Source: LH-M37 sp032251315 (GTDB lineage Bacteria; Pseudomonadota; Gammaproteobacteria; SZUA-229). Taken from it: DNA of 47,966 nucleotides. The translations under genes were made by a program, and so were the position numbers. The notes beneath the pieces are model-generated. The model was not told where the DNA came from. It saw only the letters and a list, made by a program, of their open reading frames with translations, and did no database searches. Location: the NCBI GenBank assembly GCA_032251315.1, contig JAVVEE010000009.1, positions 1 through 47,966 of the forward strand, in the 5' to 3' direction. This document shows, one piece after another, positions 25,591 through 33,941 of the stretch; positions within the stretch are counted from its first letter, which is position 1, and the number at the start of each line of letters is the position of its first letter.

Positions 25591-26340
25591 ATGTACGAGC
25601 AAATACTGATCTTCTTTCTCTCACTGGTCGCCAATACCTTCTCCGCGCTCTCCGGCGGCGGTGCCGGCCTGATTCAGCTACCGGTGCTGATTTTTCTGGG
25701 ACTGCCCTTTGGCGTCGCCGTCGCCACCCATAAGGTAGCGACCGTGGCGCTGGGTATCGGCGCCACCCTCAGGCATCTGAAAGAGAGCCATCTGGAGCGC
25801 CGCTTCGCCCTGTTCATCACCGCCACCGGCCTGCCCGGCGTTATCCTTGGTGCCAGCTTCATTCTTCAGGTTCCCGACCGCATGGCCGAAATTGCGCTGG
25901 GCGTGCTGACTTTAAGCCTGGGCATTTATTCTTTTCTATCGCCGCAGCTGGGACAGCTGCATCGCCCTGCTCACCGCGACCTCAGGGGCCACCTGCTCGG
26001 CGGTATGGCATTATTCACCATCGGCATTCTCAACGGCTCGCTCACCTCAGGCACCGGCCTGTTCGTTACCCTGTGGCTGGTACGCTGGTTCGGCCTCGAC
26101 TACAAACGCGCGGTCGCCTACACCCTGATTCTGGTCGGCCTGTTCTGGAACGGCGCGGGCGCCATTACCCTGGGCCTGCTCGGCGAAATTCACTGGCTGT
26201 GGATACCGGCGCTGCTGCTCGGCTCGATTCTGGGCGGTTATCTGGGCGCGCACCTGGCTATCGTGAAAGGCAATGCGCTGATCAAGCGCAGTTTTGAAAT
26301 CGTAACTTTGCTAATTGGCTTGAAGCTGATTATCGGGTAA
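25591..26340 (+). CDS. TauE/SafE-type membrane permease
   Basis: This 249-residue protein has about eight membrane spans in two related halves, each with a Gly-rich loop (ALSGGGAGLIQLP near the start and NGSLTSGTGLF in the second half). The family exports sulfite or organosulfur anions and has other, unknown substrates; the cargo here cannot be inferred. The end of the gene (IGLKLIIG) has a second, partial copy in the spacer downstream, at 26748-26777. Confidence 0.88.
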   Translation: MYEQILIFFLSLVANTFSALSGGGAGLIQLPVLIFLGLPFGVAVATHKVATVALGIGATLRHLKESHLERRFALFITATGLPGVILGASFILQVPDRMAEIALGVLTLSLGIYSFLSPQLGQLHRPAHRDLRGHLLGGMALFTIGILNGSLTSGTGLFVTLWLVRWFGLDYKRAVAYTLILVGLFWNGAGAITLGLLGEIHWLWIPALLLGSILGGYLGAHLAIVKGNALIKRSFEIVTLLIGLKLIIG

Positions 26341-26350
26341 AGATTATTTT

Positions 26351-26382
26351 CACCGCAGAGGCGCAGAAGGCGCAGAGAAAAC
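26351..26382 (+). repeat. CGCAGAG-family repeat, copy 2
   Basis: CACCGCAGAGGCGCAGAAGG then CGCAGAGAAAAC. It is oriented opposite to the copies at 26843 and 26988, so it could pair with either. Confidence 0.75.
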
Positions 26383-26531
26383 CTGTTTTGGGTGTGTCTG
26401 GTGCGAAAGCATACTTAACAATTCAGGTAGCTTCTGATTCAGCTGTTATTTCGTTCGTAGAGTAAAGTCTTGCATTTAAGTGCTTCGCCAAAGCAACGGG
26501 GTCAAGTCTTTCCATGCAACATTCAAGTATT

Positions 26532-26616
26532 GTAGCCCGGATGAAGTGCAACGGAATCCGGGATGTTATGTTGTGACAAAGTTTTCCCGGATTACGCTAC
26601 GCTGCATCCGGGCTAC
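26532..26616. repeat. Paired REP element (BIME-like)
   Basis: A GTAGCCCGGATGAAGTGC head (26532) and its inverted partner ending GCATCCGGGCTAC (26616) enclose a short spacer. Sequence and layout match the pair at 19776-19856 and the RAYT flanks. Confidence 0.9.
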
Positions 26617-26809
26617 TTGCTGTTTAAGTTCGGCGCTTTGCGGCAAGTTCTTGCTTCGTAGATACGTGGATTGCGGCCAAAACCATGCCGCAATGACGGC
26701 AGGTGAGAAGGGTGGATTGCGACCTTACCTTGCCCAGAAAGGCCGGTTGATTGGCCTTAAGCTGATTATCGGTAAAAAAATATTTAGAGGCAGGACATTC
26801 TCAAACAGT

Positions 26810-26835
26810 GTTGTGCGATTGAAATCGCACCTACC
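26810..26835. repeat. Copy of the GTGCGAAT palindromic repeat
   Basis: TTGTGCGATTGAAATCGCAC followed by CTACC: an 8-base inverted repeat (GTGCGATT/AATCGCAC) with the CTAC tail seen in the copies at 10930 and 42149. Confidence 0.65.
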
Positions 26836-26842
26836 AGAAGAT

Positions 26843-26874
26843 TTCCTCTGCGTTCTCTGCGACCTCTGCGGTGA
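26843..26874 (-). repeat. CGCAGAG-family repeat, copy 3
   Basis: TTCCTCTGCGTTCTCTGCG followed by ACCTCTGCGGTGAAA: the complement of the copy at 26351. Confidence 0.75.
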
Positions 26875-26987
26875 AAGCTTTTACTCTTAAAATATCGATA
26901 TCGCGACCATGACTGATAGCAGCCACGAATCAACTCAAGATTTTATTTTTCCTCTACGGTTATTCCGGCTTTATATAAATAGTTGTT

Positions 26988-27016
26988 TTTCTCTGCGCCT
27001 CCGCGCCTCTGCGGTG
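26988..27016 (-). repeat. CGCAGAG-family repeat, copy 4
   Basis: TTCTCTGCGCCTCCGCGCC followed by TCTGCGGTGA, 7 bases before the pyrE stop codon. It can act as a hairpin with the copy at 26351. Confidence 0.75.
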
Positions 27017-27023
27017 AATAATT

Positions 27024-27665
27024 CTAAACCCCGTACTCATCCCGATACGCCTTCATCCCTGCCAAATGCTCCTCGTACTGCTCGTCGGTTTCCAGGTAGT
27101 TGATCAGGTCGGTGAGGGTGATGATGCTGCTCACTGCGATGTTGTAATCATCCTGTAGTTCCTGAATGGCGGATGTTCCGGCCTGACCTCTTTCCTGCCT
27201 GTCCAGGGCGATCAGTACCGATGAGGCTTCTCCGCCTTCTGCTTTGATAATGTCCAGCGCTTCGCGAATCGCGGTGCCGGCGGTGATGACGTCGTCCACG
27301 ATCAGCACTTTGCCCTTCAGCTCGGCGCCGACTATGCTGCCGCCTTCGCCGTGGTCTTTCACCTCCTTGCGGTTGAAGGCGTAGGGTTTGTCGATGCCGT
27401 GACTCACTGACAGCGCCACCGCCAGCGAGGATACCAGCGGGATGCCTTTGTAGGCCGGGCCAAACAGGACATCGTATTCCAGTTTCAGCTCGACCAGCGC
27501 GGCGGCGTAGCTTTTGCCCAGTTCGGAGAGCGCGTGGCCGGTATTGAACAGCCCGGCGTTGAAGAAATAGGGGCTGATGCGTCCCGATTTGAGCGTGAAT
27601 TCACCAAAGCGTAACACCTGATACTGGATGGCGAGACGGATGAAATGTTTTTTGTAATCTTGCAT
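27024..27665 (-). CDS. pyrE: Orotate phosphoribosyltransferase
   Basis: This 213-residue PyrE forms orotidine 5'-phosphate in pyrimidine synthesis. The PRPP loop VLIVDDVITAGTAIRE and the substrate region GPAYKGIPL are intact, and the length is typical. It is divergent from the ExoIII/Crc-like gene with an 89-base gap, the same neighbour relation as pyrE-crc in Pseudomonas. Confidence 0.97.
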   Translation of the reverse strand: MQDYKKHFIRLAIQYQVLRFGEFTLKSGRISPYFFNAGLFNTGHALSELGKSYAAALVELKLEYDVLFGPAYKGIPLVSSLAVALSVSHGIDKPYAFNRKEVKDHGEGGSIVGAELKGKVLIVDDVITAGTAIREALDIIKAEGGEASSVLIALDRQERGQAGTSAIQELQDDYNIAVSSIITLTDLINYLETDEQYEEHLAGMKAYRDEYGV

Positions 27666-27754
27666 GGTGTCTTGTTATTCCCGGCTAAATGCAGCGCTAA
27701 GTATAAAGGATTTGCCGCCTGAAATCGGCTCAAGCTGGTATCATAACCCCACTT

Positions 27755-28531
27755 ATGAAGATTATATCTGCAAACACCAATGGTATCCGTTCGGCGGCTA
27801 AAAAGGGCTTTTTCGACTGGCTGAAGAAAGTCGATGCCGACGTTATCTGCATTCAGGAAACCCGGGCTCAGGAACACCAGCTCGAACACGCCCAGTTCAA
27901 GCCTAAGGGCTATTTCTGCCATTATCACGATGCCGTCAAAAAGGGCTATAGCGGCGTCGCCATCTACAGCAAGGTCAAGCCCAAAAAGGTCATCGCGGGC
28001 ATCGGCTGGCACGACATTGATATGGAAGGGCGTTATCTGGAATTTCAGTACGGCAATCTGAGCGTGATTTCACTGTACATGCATTCAGGCTCCGCCAGCG
28101 AAGAACGTCTGGCGGTGAAATACGATTTCATGCAGCGCTTTATGCCTTATTTGCAGAGCCTGCGCCGCAAGCGGCGGGAATTCATTATCTGCGGCGACTG
28201 GAATATCGCGCACAAAAACATCGACCTCAAGAACTGGCGCGGCAATCAGAAGAACTCCGGTTTCCTGCCGGAAGAACGCGCCTGGCTGGATACGCTGTTT
28301 GATGAGGCCGGTTTCGTCGACGCTTTTCGCGTGGTCAATCAGGAGGAGGAGCAGTACACCTGGTGGTCGAATCGCGGTCAGGCCTGGGCCAACAACACCG
28401 GTTGGCGTATCGATTACCAGATCATCACTCCCAAACTCGCTCCGCATGTGACCGGCAGCCATATCTACAAGGAGGAGCGTTTCTCCGACCATGCGCCGTT
28501 AATTATCGATTATGATTTCGAGCTGATATGA
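27755..28531 (+). CDS. Exodeoxyribonuclease III family protein, Crc-position homologue
   Basis: This 258-residue endonuclease/exonuclease/phosphatase-fold protein sits beside pyrE, where Pseudomonas has crc (catabolite repression control), and resembles Crc over its length. Unlike Crc as I recall it, it keeps the ExoIII-type active-site residues: Asn7, Glu35, Tyr108, Asp148 and Asn150 (CGDWNIAH), Asp220, and Asp245-His246 (RFSDHAP). It may therefore be an active AP endonuclease/3' exonuclease, with xthA-like function, instead of an Hfq-assisted translational repressor. Its stop overlaps the next gene by four bases (ATGA). Confidence 0.88.
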   Translation: MKIISANTNGIRSAAKKGFFDWLKKVDADVICIQETRAQEHQLEHAQFKPKGYFCHYHDAVKKGYSGVAIYSKVKPKKVIAGIGWHDIDMEGRYLEFQYGNLSVISLYMHSGSASEERLAVKYDFMQRFMPYLQSLRRKRREFIICGDWNIAHKNIDLKNWRGNQKNSGFLPEERAWLDTLFDEAGFVDAFRVVNQEEEQYTWWSNRGQAWANNTGWRIDYQIITPKLAPHVTGSHIYKEERFSDHAPLIIDYDFELI

Positions 28532-29883
28532 CCGCTTCCGTCCCGCAACACAGAAGCTGGAAAGAGGCGGTTTCCAGCTACCGTCAGCCGCGCGTGCTGG
28601 CGATGCTGTTTCTGGGATTCTCAGCCGGTCTGCCGCTGCTGCTGGTTTTTGGCACGCTCTCCGGCTGGCTGGCGCGCGTGGGCATCGACAAAAGCACCAT
28701 CGGCCACATCAGCTGGGTGGCCCTGCTCTACGGCCTTAAATTTATCTGGTCACCGCTGGTCGACCGCGTCCGCATTCCTCTACTGCAACCCCTGCTGGGG
28801 CAACGGCGCAGCTGGATGCTGCTCGCGCAGCTCGGAGTCATTAGCGGCCTGCTGCTGATGGCGAGCAGCGATCCGCTGGTCAACCTGACGGCACTGGTGT
28901 ACGCAGCCATCCTGGTGGCTTTCGCCTCCGCCACTCAGGATATCGCTATCGACGCCTGGCGCATCGAGGCCATGCCGGTCGAATTTCAGGGCGCCATGTC
29001 GGGAACCTATCAGATGGGTTATCGCCTCGGCATGCTGCTGGCCGGCGGCGGCGCATTCACCCTGGCCTACTACTATTCGTGGTCCTTCGCCTACGCCACG
29101 CTGGCGCTATGCATGGTGCTGGGCATTATCACCACACTGCTCATTCCCGAACCGACGCACGCGGTTTCCCGGGACACCTGGCAGCAGGAGGAAAAGGTGA
29201 TCGCCTATATGGAGCGTTCTGCGCATCTACCCGACGCGATCCGCCATGCTTATGGCTGGTTCATTGGCGCGGTCATCTGCCCGTTTACCGATTTCTTTAT
29301 CCGCAACGGTAAGTTCGCGGTGCTGATTCTGCTGTTCATCGCCCTGTTCCGCCTGACCGATATCACCATGGGCATTATGGCCAACCCGCTTTATGTCGAC
29401 ATCGGTTACACCGATCTGGAAATCGGCCTGGTCACCAAAACCATTGGCCCTTTCATCACCATTGTCGGCGCACTGCTGGGCGGCACGCTGGTAATCCGTT
29501 ACGGCGTCATGTCGACCTTGCTGCTGGGGGCAACTCTGGCTGCGGCCACCAATCTGGTTTTCGTGGCACTGGCGCTGTTACCGCCTGACGTGGTCTACCT
29601 CGCCATGGTTATTGGCGCCGATAACCTGAGCGCGGGCATCGCCGGCTCCGCCTTCATCGCCTATCTCTCCGGCCTGACCAATCGCGCCTATACCGCCACG
29701 CAATACGCCCTGTTCAGCTCATTAATGCTGCTGCCCGCCAAGTTTATGGGTGGCTTCTCGGGGGATGTGGTCGACAGCTTCGGTTACGCCACCTTCTTCC
29801 TGTCTACCGCTGCGCTCGGCATCCCTGCCATCCTGCTGATTCTATATTTGCGCAACAAGCCCTTCAACGGCACGGCGCACTGA
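28528..29883 (+). CDS. AmpG-like MFS permease
   Basis: This 451-residue major facilitator protein has about 12 membrane spans. It starts with SYRQPRVLAMLFLGFSAGLP, characteristic of AmpG muropeptide permeases, which import anhydromuropeptides during cell-wall recycling. A DIAIDAWRIE stretch follows in the region of the fourth span. It is translationally coupled to the ExoIII/Crc-like gene and followed by hemW after four bases. Confidence 0.9.
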   Translation: MTASVPQHRSWKEAVSSYRQPRVLAMLFLGFSAGLPLLLVFGTLSGWLARVGIDKSTIGHISWVALLYGLKFIWSPLVDRVRIPLLQPLLGQRRSWMLLAQLGVISGLLLMASSDPLVNLTALVYAAILVAFASATQDIAIDAWRIEAMPVEFQGAMSGTYQMGYRLGMLLAGGGAFTLAYYYSWSFAYATLALCMVLGIITTLLIPEPTHAVSRDTWQQEEKVIAYMERSAHLPDAIRHAYGWFIGAVICPFTDFFIRNGKFAVLILLFIALFRLTDITMGIMANPLYVDIGYTDLEIGLVTKTIGPFITIVGALLGGTLVIRYGVMSTLLLGATLAAATNLVFVALALLPPDVVYLAMVIGADNLSAGIAGSAFIAYLSGLTNRAYTATQYALFSSLMLLPAKFMGGFSGDVVDSFGYATFFLSTAALGIPAILLILYLRNKPFNGTAH

Positions 29884-29887
29884 TCCG

Positions 29888-31039
29888 ATGTCGATACCTG
29901 CTCCGCCGCTGTCGCTGTATATTCATATCCCCTGGTGTGTAAAAAAATGCCCTTACTGTGATTTCAACTCACACACCAGCGGCGATATTGATGAAGAAAA
30001 ATACCTGCATGCGCTCATGGCCGACCTGGATGCTGAACTGGCGACCGATCCGGACATCGCCACGCAACGCCCCATCCGCACCATTTTTTTCGGCGGCGGC
30101 ACGCCCAGCCTGTTTTCACCGGATACCATTGATAAGATCATTACCGGTGCGCAGCAACGTCTGATTTTTGCCGATGACATTGAAATCACCATGGAAGCCA
30201 ACCCGGGCACCTTCGAGCAAAACAACTTCTCCCATTTCCGCGCCGCCGGCGTCAACCGTCTGTCCATCGGGGTGCAGAGTTTCAATGACTCGCATTTAGC
30301 CGCCATTGGCCGCATTCACGATGCTGCACAGGCGCTGGCCGCTATTCAGAGCGCGCAGCAGGCCGGTTTTGACAACATTAATCTGGATCTGATGTTCGGC
30401 CTGCCCGGGCAGAGCATCTCGCAGGCTGTTCATGATATCCAGACCGCCTGCGCGCAGAACGTGCAGCACATTTCCCACTATCAGCTGACCATCGAACCCA
30501 ATACCTTTTTTCACCAGCACCCGCCGGTGACACCCGAGATGGAAGCGCTGTGGGAAATGCAGAGCCGCTGTCATGAAGTGCTGCTGGATAACGGTTTTCA
30601 GCAATACGAAGTTTCCGCCTTCGCCAGGCCCGACCGGCAGTGCCGCCACAATCTCAATTACTGGAACTTCGGCGACTATATCGGCATCGGCGCGGGCGCG
30701 CACGGCAAGCTCACTGACAGCGCCAGCGGGAAAATTAGCCGCCGCTGGAAACGCCGGCAGCCTGAAGACTACATGAACCATGCCGGGCATGCTGCGCTCT
30801 CCGGTCAGGCGGAGATTGCTCAGGATGAAATTATCTTTGAATTTTTGCTCAATGCACTGCGGCTGAAAAACGGCTTCAGTTACGAGACCTTTGAACGCTA
30901 TACCGGCATTGACCGGGAAGTGCTGAAACCGGCCTGCCGGAACATCGATGCCGAATTACTGCTCATCGACGAATCGGGGATACGCACCAGCGAACGGGGG
31001 TATCGCTTCCTCAACGATGTGCTGGAGCAATTTCTCTAA
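29888..31039 (+). CDS. hemW: Radical-SAM heme chaperone HemW
   Basis: This 383-residue coproporphyrinogen-III-oxidase-like protein has the SAM cluster motif CVKKCPYC near residue 17 and the HNLNYW motif found in HemW rather than in true HemN. HemW binds heme and delivers it to respiratory enzymes. It is often misannotated as an oxygen-independent coproporphyrinogen oxidase. Its 3' end overlaps a convergent DUF4124 gene by 29 bases. Confidence 0.95.
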   Translation: MSIPAPPLSLYIHIPWCVKKCPYCDFNSHTSGDIDEEKYLHALMADLDAELATDPDIATQRPIRTIFFGGGTPSLFSPDTIDKIITGAQQRLIFADDIEITMEANPGTFEQNNFSHFRAAGVNRLSIGVQSFNDSHLAAIGRIHDAAQALAAIQSAQQAGFDNINLDLMFGLPGQSISQAVHDIQTACAQNVQHISHYQLTIEPNTFFHQHPPVTPEMEALWEMQSRCHEVLLDNGFQQYEVSAFARPDRQCRHNLNYWNFGDYIGIGAGAHGKLTDSASGKISRRWKRRQPEDYMNHAGHAALSGQAEIAQDEIIFEFLLNALRLKNGFSYETFERYTGIDREVLKPACRNIDAELLLIDESGIRTSERGYRFLNDVLEQFL

Positions 31040-31313
31040 TTTTTTCTGACTCACGGCTTTTTTCAGGTGGGCGGTTGCTGAACTGTGTCACGCCGTGCTC
31101 ATCGACCCATTTATAGACCTCCACCGGCTGATCGGTGACTACCTGCTGGATGTTTTTGGGTGCTTTAGCCCGCAAATCCTCAACCATTTCAGCCGAGCCT
31201 GCACCATTGCCGAAGCCGAACTTTTGCGCCAGATCGCCGTTGTCGAACAGGAACATGGGGAGGGCTATCATCACAATTAATACGATGAACATGGATATAA
31301 TGGTCGATTTCAT
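31011..31313 (-). CDS. Membrane-anchored DUF4124 protein
   Basis: This 100-residue protein has a single N-terminal membrane segment (about 6-24) and a DUF4124 domain (VYKWVDEHGVTQFSNRPP). It is probably anchored in the inner membrane facing the periplasm. It is convergent with hemW and shares 29 bases with its 3' end. The role is unknown. Confidence 0.8.
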   Translation of the reverse strand: MKSTIISMFIVLIVMIALPMFLFDNGDLAQKFGFGNGAGSAEMVEDLRAKAPKNIQQVVTDQPVEVYKWVDEHGVTQFSNRPPEKSRESEKIREIAPAHR

Positions 31314-31405
31314 GTCTAATCCTTATTATTCGCGTCTACTACCGCTTTTTAGGCACATTATGTCGTACTATTGCCATAATTTCACCGTAAACTTCAGTCA
31401 GGCTC

Positions 31406-31434
31406 TTGTCTGAGAAGCTCGTTACGAGTACAAT
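31406..31434 (+). promoter_or_regulatory. Sigma70-type promoter of rpmE
   Basis: TTGTCT (31406-31411) and TACAAT (31429-31434) are separated by exactly 17 bases, each one or two mismatches from consensus. They lie about 40 bases before the rpmE start, which is preceded by AGAGGAAG. Confidence 0.7.
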
Positions 31435-31475
31435 TCAACGCCTTTTACGAAGGCATTCCAAGAGGAAGCTAACAC

Positions 31476-31685
31476 ATGAAACCTGAAATTCACCCAGCCT
31501 ACCACGCCGTTGAAGTTACATGTAGCTGCGGAAACACATTTACAACCGGCACGACCTACGGCAAAGACAAGCTTTTGATTGAGGTCTGTGCTGAGTGTCA
31601 CCCCTTCTACACCGGCAAACAGAAAGTACTCGATTCTGCCGGTCAGATTGAAAAATTCAACAAGCGCTTCGGTGGCAAGAAGTAA
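31476..31685 (+). CDS. rpmE: 50S ribosomal protein L31 (zinc-binding form)
   Basis: This 69-residue L31 has the zinc ligands Cys16, Cys18, Cys38 and Cys41 (CSC and CAECHPFYTGKQK), so it is the C+ type that also stores zinc. A clear promoter precedes it and an intrinsic terminator follows 25 bases after the stop, inside the next reading frame. Confidence 0.98.
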   Translation: MKPEIHPAYHAVEVTCSCGNTFTTGTTYGKDKLLIEVCAECHPFYTGKQKVLDSAGQIEKFNKRFGGKK

Positions 31686-31692
31686 CACTTCA

Positions 31693-32526
31693 ATGACTGC
31701 ACTGAAGATAAAAAAAAGCGCCACCCGGCGCTTTTTTTTGCTGTGCCTGCCGTTTCTGGTCTGGAGCCTTTCCGGCCATCAACTTGCCCTTGCCGCCGGG
31801 CAAAGCTGTGCGGGTGAGGCCTATGATGAAACCGTCACGGTCGAACATATCCACGATGGTGATACCGTAAAGCTTGCCGATGGTCGCAGCATTCGTCTGA
31901 TCGGCATCAATGCTCCCGAAATTGCCCGGGACGGGCAGCCCGCAGAAGCCTTCGCCCTGCCGGCCCGCGATTTACTGAGGGCGCTGATCTCGAGCCATGA
32001 CAATCAGGTCAAATTGATTCATGGCCGTGAAAAAGAGGACCACTATCAGCGCTCGCTGGCGCATCTTTTTCTGCCTGACGGCACCAACCTGCAGGCACAG
32101 CTGCTGGCTTCCGGCCTGGTGAATGCCATCAATATTCCGCCTAACATACGTTTCTCCCATTGCTATCTACAGGCCGAACAGCGCGCTTTTTGTGACCGCA
32201 AGGGCCTCTGGTCGCAACCCATACCTGCTATTGAAAACCTCAATGATTCCGCCCGTGGCTTTCACCTGCTACGGGGCAAAATCAAAGCCATTAACGGTTC
32301 CCGCAGCGGTTTATGGCTAACGCTGGAACACGGCCTTACTCTCAGGGTTCATCCTTCCCGACAGTCGCTGTTTGACCGGCAGCGACTGCAATCGCTGATC
32401 GGACAGCCGGTGATTGTCAGAGGCTGGCTACAGACCAAACACAACCCCAAAAAGGGTGAGCGCTTTTACATGGAGATCAAACACCCCGCCTCCATTGAAG
32501 CAGAAAACAGGGCGCTGCAATGCTAG
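31693..32526 (+). CDS. Secreted thermonuclease family protein (SNase-like)
   Basis: This 277-residue protein has a signal peptide (about 1-35, cut after LALAA) and a staphylococcal-nuclease-like domain: HDGDTVKL, IRLIGINAPE, and EKEDHYQRSLAHLFL. A C-terminal OB-like part (about 185-265) follows. It probably cuts nucleic acid in the periplasm or outside. The ATG lies 7 bases after the rpmE stop. The n-region and first leucines of the signal peptide (KKSATRRFFLL) are written by the rpmE terminator hairpin and its T-run. Expression may therefore depend on terminator read-through. Confidence 0.88.
   Translation: MTALKIKKSATRRFFLLCLPFLVWSLSGHQLALAAGQSCAGEAYDETVTVEHIHDGDTVKLADGRSIRLIGINAPEIARDGQPAEAFALPARDLLRALISSHDNQVKLIHGREKEDHYQRSLAHLFLPDGTNLQAQLLASGLVNAINIPPNIRFSHCYLQAEQRAFCDRKGLWSQPIPAIENLNDSARGFHLLRGKIKAINGSRSGLWLTLEHGLTLRVHPSRQSLFDRQRLQSLIGQPVIVRGWLQTKHNPKKGERFYMEIKHPASIEAENRALQC
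31711..31739 (+). terminator. Intrinsic terminator of rpmE, inside the thermonuclease coding sequence
   Basis: The stem AGCGCC/GGCGCT (31717-31722 and 31727-31732) with loop ACCC is extended by A/T pairs and followed by eight T residues. On the minus strand the A-run also gives U-residues, so it could work in both directions. It overlaps codons 7-16 of the following gene. Confidence 0.88.
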
Positions 32527-32565
32527 AATCAATACTTTTAAACATCACGCACCCCCCGAAGACCT

Positions 32566-33819
32566 ATGCCTAATCGATACAAACAACAAGCTCTGGATTA
32601 TCACTCCCAGCCCAAGCCGGGGAAGATTGCCACCGCCATTACCAAGCCCTGCGAAACCCAGCACGAGCTATCTCTGGCCTACACCCCCGGCGTGGCCGAG
32701 CCCTGTCGGGTCATCGCCCGAGATGAATCCGAAGTTTACAACTACACCGCAAAAGGTAATCTGGTGGCGGTGATCAGCGATGGCACTGCCGTCCTTGGCC
32801 TCGGCAATATCGGCCCCGCTGCCAGCAAACCGGTCATGGAAGGCAAGGCGGTGCTGTTCAAGGCCTTTGCCGATATTGATGTTTTTGATATCGAGGTGAA
32901 AGCGGACTCATCCGAGGATTTCATCAGAACCGTGCGCAATATTGCACCCACTTTTGGCGGCATCAATCTGGAAGACATTGCCGCACCGGCCTGTTTTGAA
33001 ATTGAAACCGCGCTGATCGAACAGCTGGATATCCCGGTTTTCCACGATGACCAGCATGGCACGGCCATCATCATTTCGGCGGCCATGATCAATGCGCTGA
33101 AGTTGCAGAACAAGAAAATTGAAGAGGTGCGCGTAGTCTGCCTGGGTGCAGGAGCGGCGGGCATTGCCTCCATGAAACTGCTGCAGGCGCTGGGCGCCAA
33201 GCCCGAGAACTTGTACATGATTGACCGCAAGGGCATCATCCATACCGGCCGGGATGACCTCAACAAATACAAGCAGGAATTCGCAGTGGAGACCGAATTG
33301 CGCACGCTGGCCGACGCCATGAATGGTGCCGATGTCTTTATCGGCGTCTCCGGTCCTGATTTGCTGAGCTCGGAAATGCTCGCCACCATGGCTGAAAATC
33401 CGATTGTTTTCGCCCTCTCCAACCCTGATCCTGAAATTCTGCCCGAACTGGCGCACATGACCCGCGACGACCTGATCATGGCGACCGGGCGCAGCGATTA
33501 CCCTAATCAGGTCAATAACGTACTTGGCTTTCCCTACATTTTCCGCGGAGCGCTCGATGTCCGCGCCAGCCGCATCAATCAGGAAATGCAGCTCGCTGCT
33601 GTTCACGCCCTGGCCGCTTTGGCGCGCGAGCCGGTGCCGGCTGAAGTGCTGGCCGCCTATCAGCAGGATACGATTGTTTTCGGCAAGGATTATATCATTC
33701 CGAAACCCTTTGATCCGCGCCTGATCGATACCATTCCTCAGGCGGTGTCAAAAGCGGCCATCGCCAGTGGCGTAGCGCGTAAATTGCCGGTTAAAAACAG
33801 CCCGTCTGAAGTCGGCTGA
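32566..33819 (+). CDS. Malic enzyme (short form)
   Basis: This 417-residue NAD(P)-dependent malic enzyme decarboxylates malate to pyruvate. It has the substrate motif SLAYTPGVAEPC, the metal-site motif VFHDDQHGTA and the nucleotide motif CLGAGAAGIAS. It lacks the C-terminal phosphotransacetylase domain of long MaeB proteins. A strong terminator follows, then malate dehydrogenase. Confidence 0.94.
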   Translation: MPNRYKQQALDYHSQPKPGKIATAITKPCETQHELSLAYTPGVAEPCRVIARDESEVYNYTAKGNLVAVISDGTAVLGLGNIGPAASKPVMEGKAVLFKAFADIDVFDIEVKADSSEDFIRTVRNIAPTFGGINLEDIAAPACFEIETALIEQLDIPVFHDDQHGTAIIISAAMINALKLQNKKIEEVRVVCLGAGAAGIASMKLLQALGAKPENLYMIDRKGIIHTGRDDLNKYKQEFAVETELRTLADAMNGADVFIGVSGPDLLSSEMLATMAENPIVFALSNPDPEILPELAHMTRDDLIMATGRSDYPNQVNNVLGFPYIFRGALDVRASRINQEMQLAAVHALAALAREPVPAEVLAAYQQDTIVFGKDYIIPKPFDPRLIDTIPQAVSKAAIASGVARKLPVKNSPSEVG

Positions 33820-33843
33820 ATCTTCCATCAGTTTGCACTAGAG

Positions 33844-33876
33844 AAAAACCACTCGATAATGCAGTGGTTTTTTTTT
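33844..33876 (+). terminator. Terminator after the malic enzyme gene
   Basis: Inverted arms AAAAACCACT and AGTGGTTTTT with a 9-base loop, followed by a continuous T-run to 33876, 24 bases after the stop codon. Confidence 0.88.
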
Positions 33877-33941
33877 GCCCCATTCAGTCACAATGCTCTT
33901 AGCCTTATAACAGGCTGCTACACAGCCAACGGGAGGTTCAG

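Larger units (their letters stand above)
26341..27023. other. Repeat-rich intergenic region between the permease gene and pyrE
   Basis: These 683 bases hold no credible gene. They contain three CGCAGAG-type repeats (26351, 26843 and 26988), a paired REP (26532-26616), a GTGCGATT palindrome (26810-26835) and a partial duplicate of the permease 3' end (26748-26777). The open frame at 26480-26890 runs straight through these repeats and is not a gene. Confidence 0.8.

Noticed and set aside
26480..26890. A 136-codon open frame in the spacer before pyrE
   Set aside because: It runs through a REP pair and other repeats, and its similarity to the permease tail is only the duplicated 30 bases.
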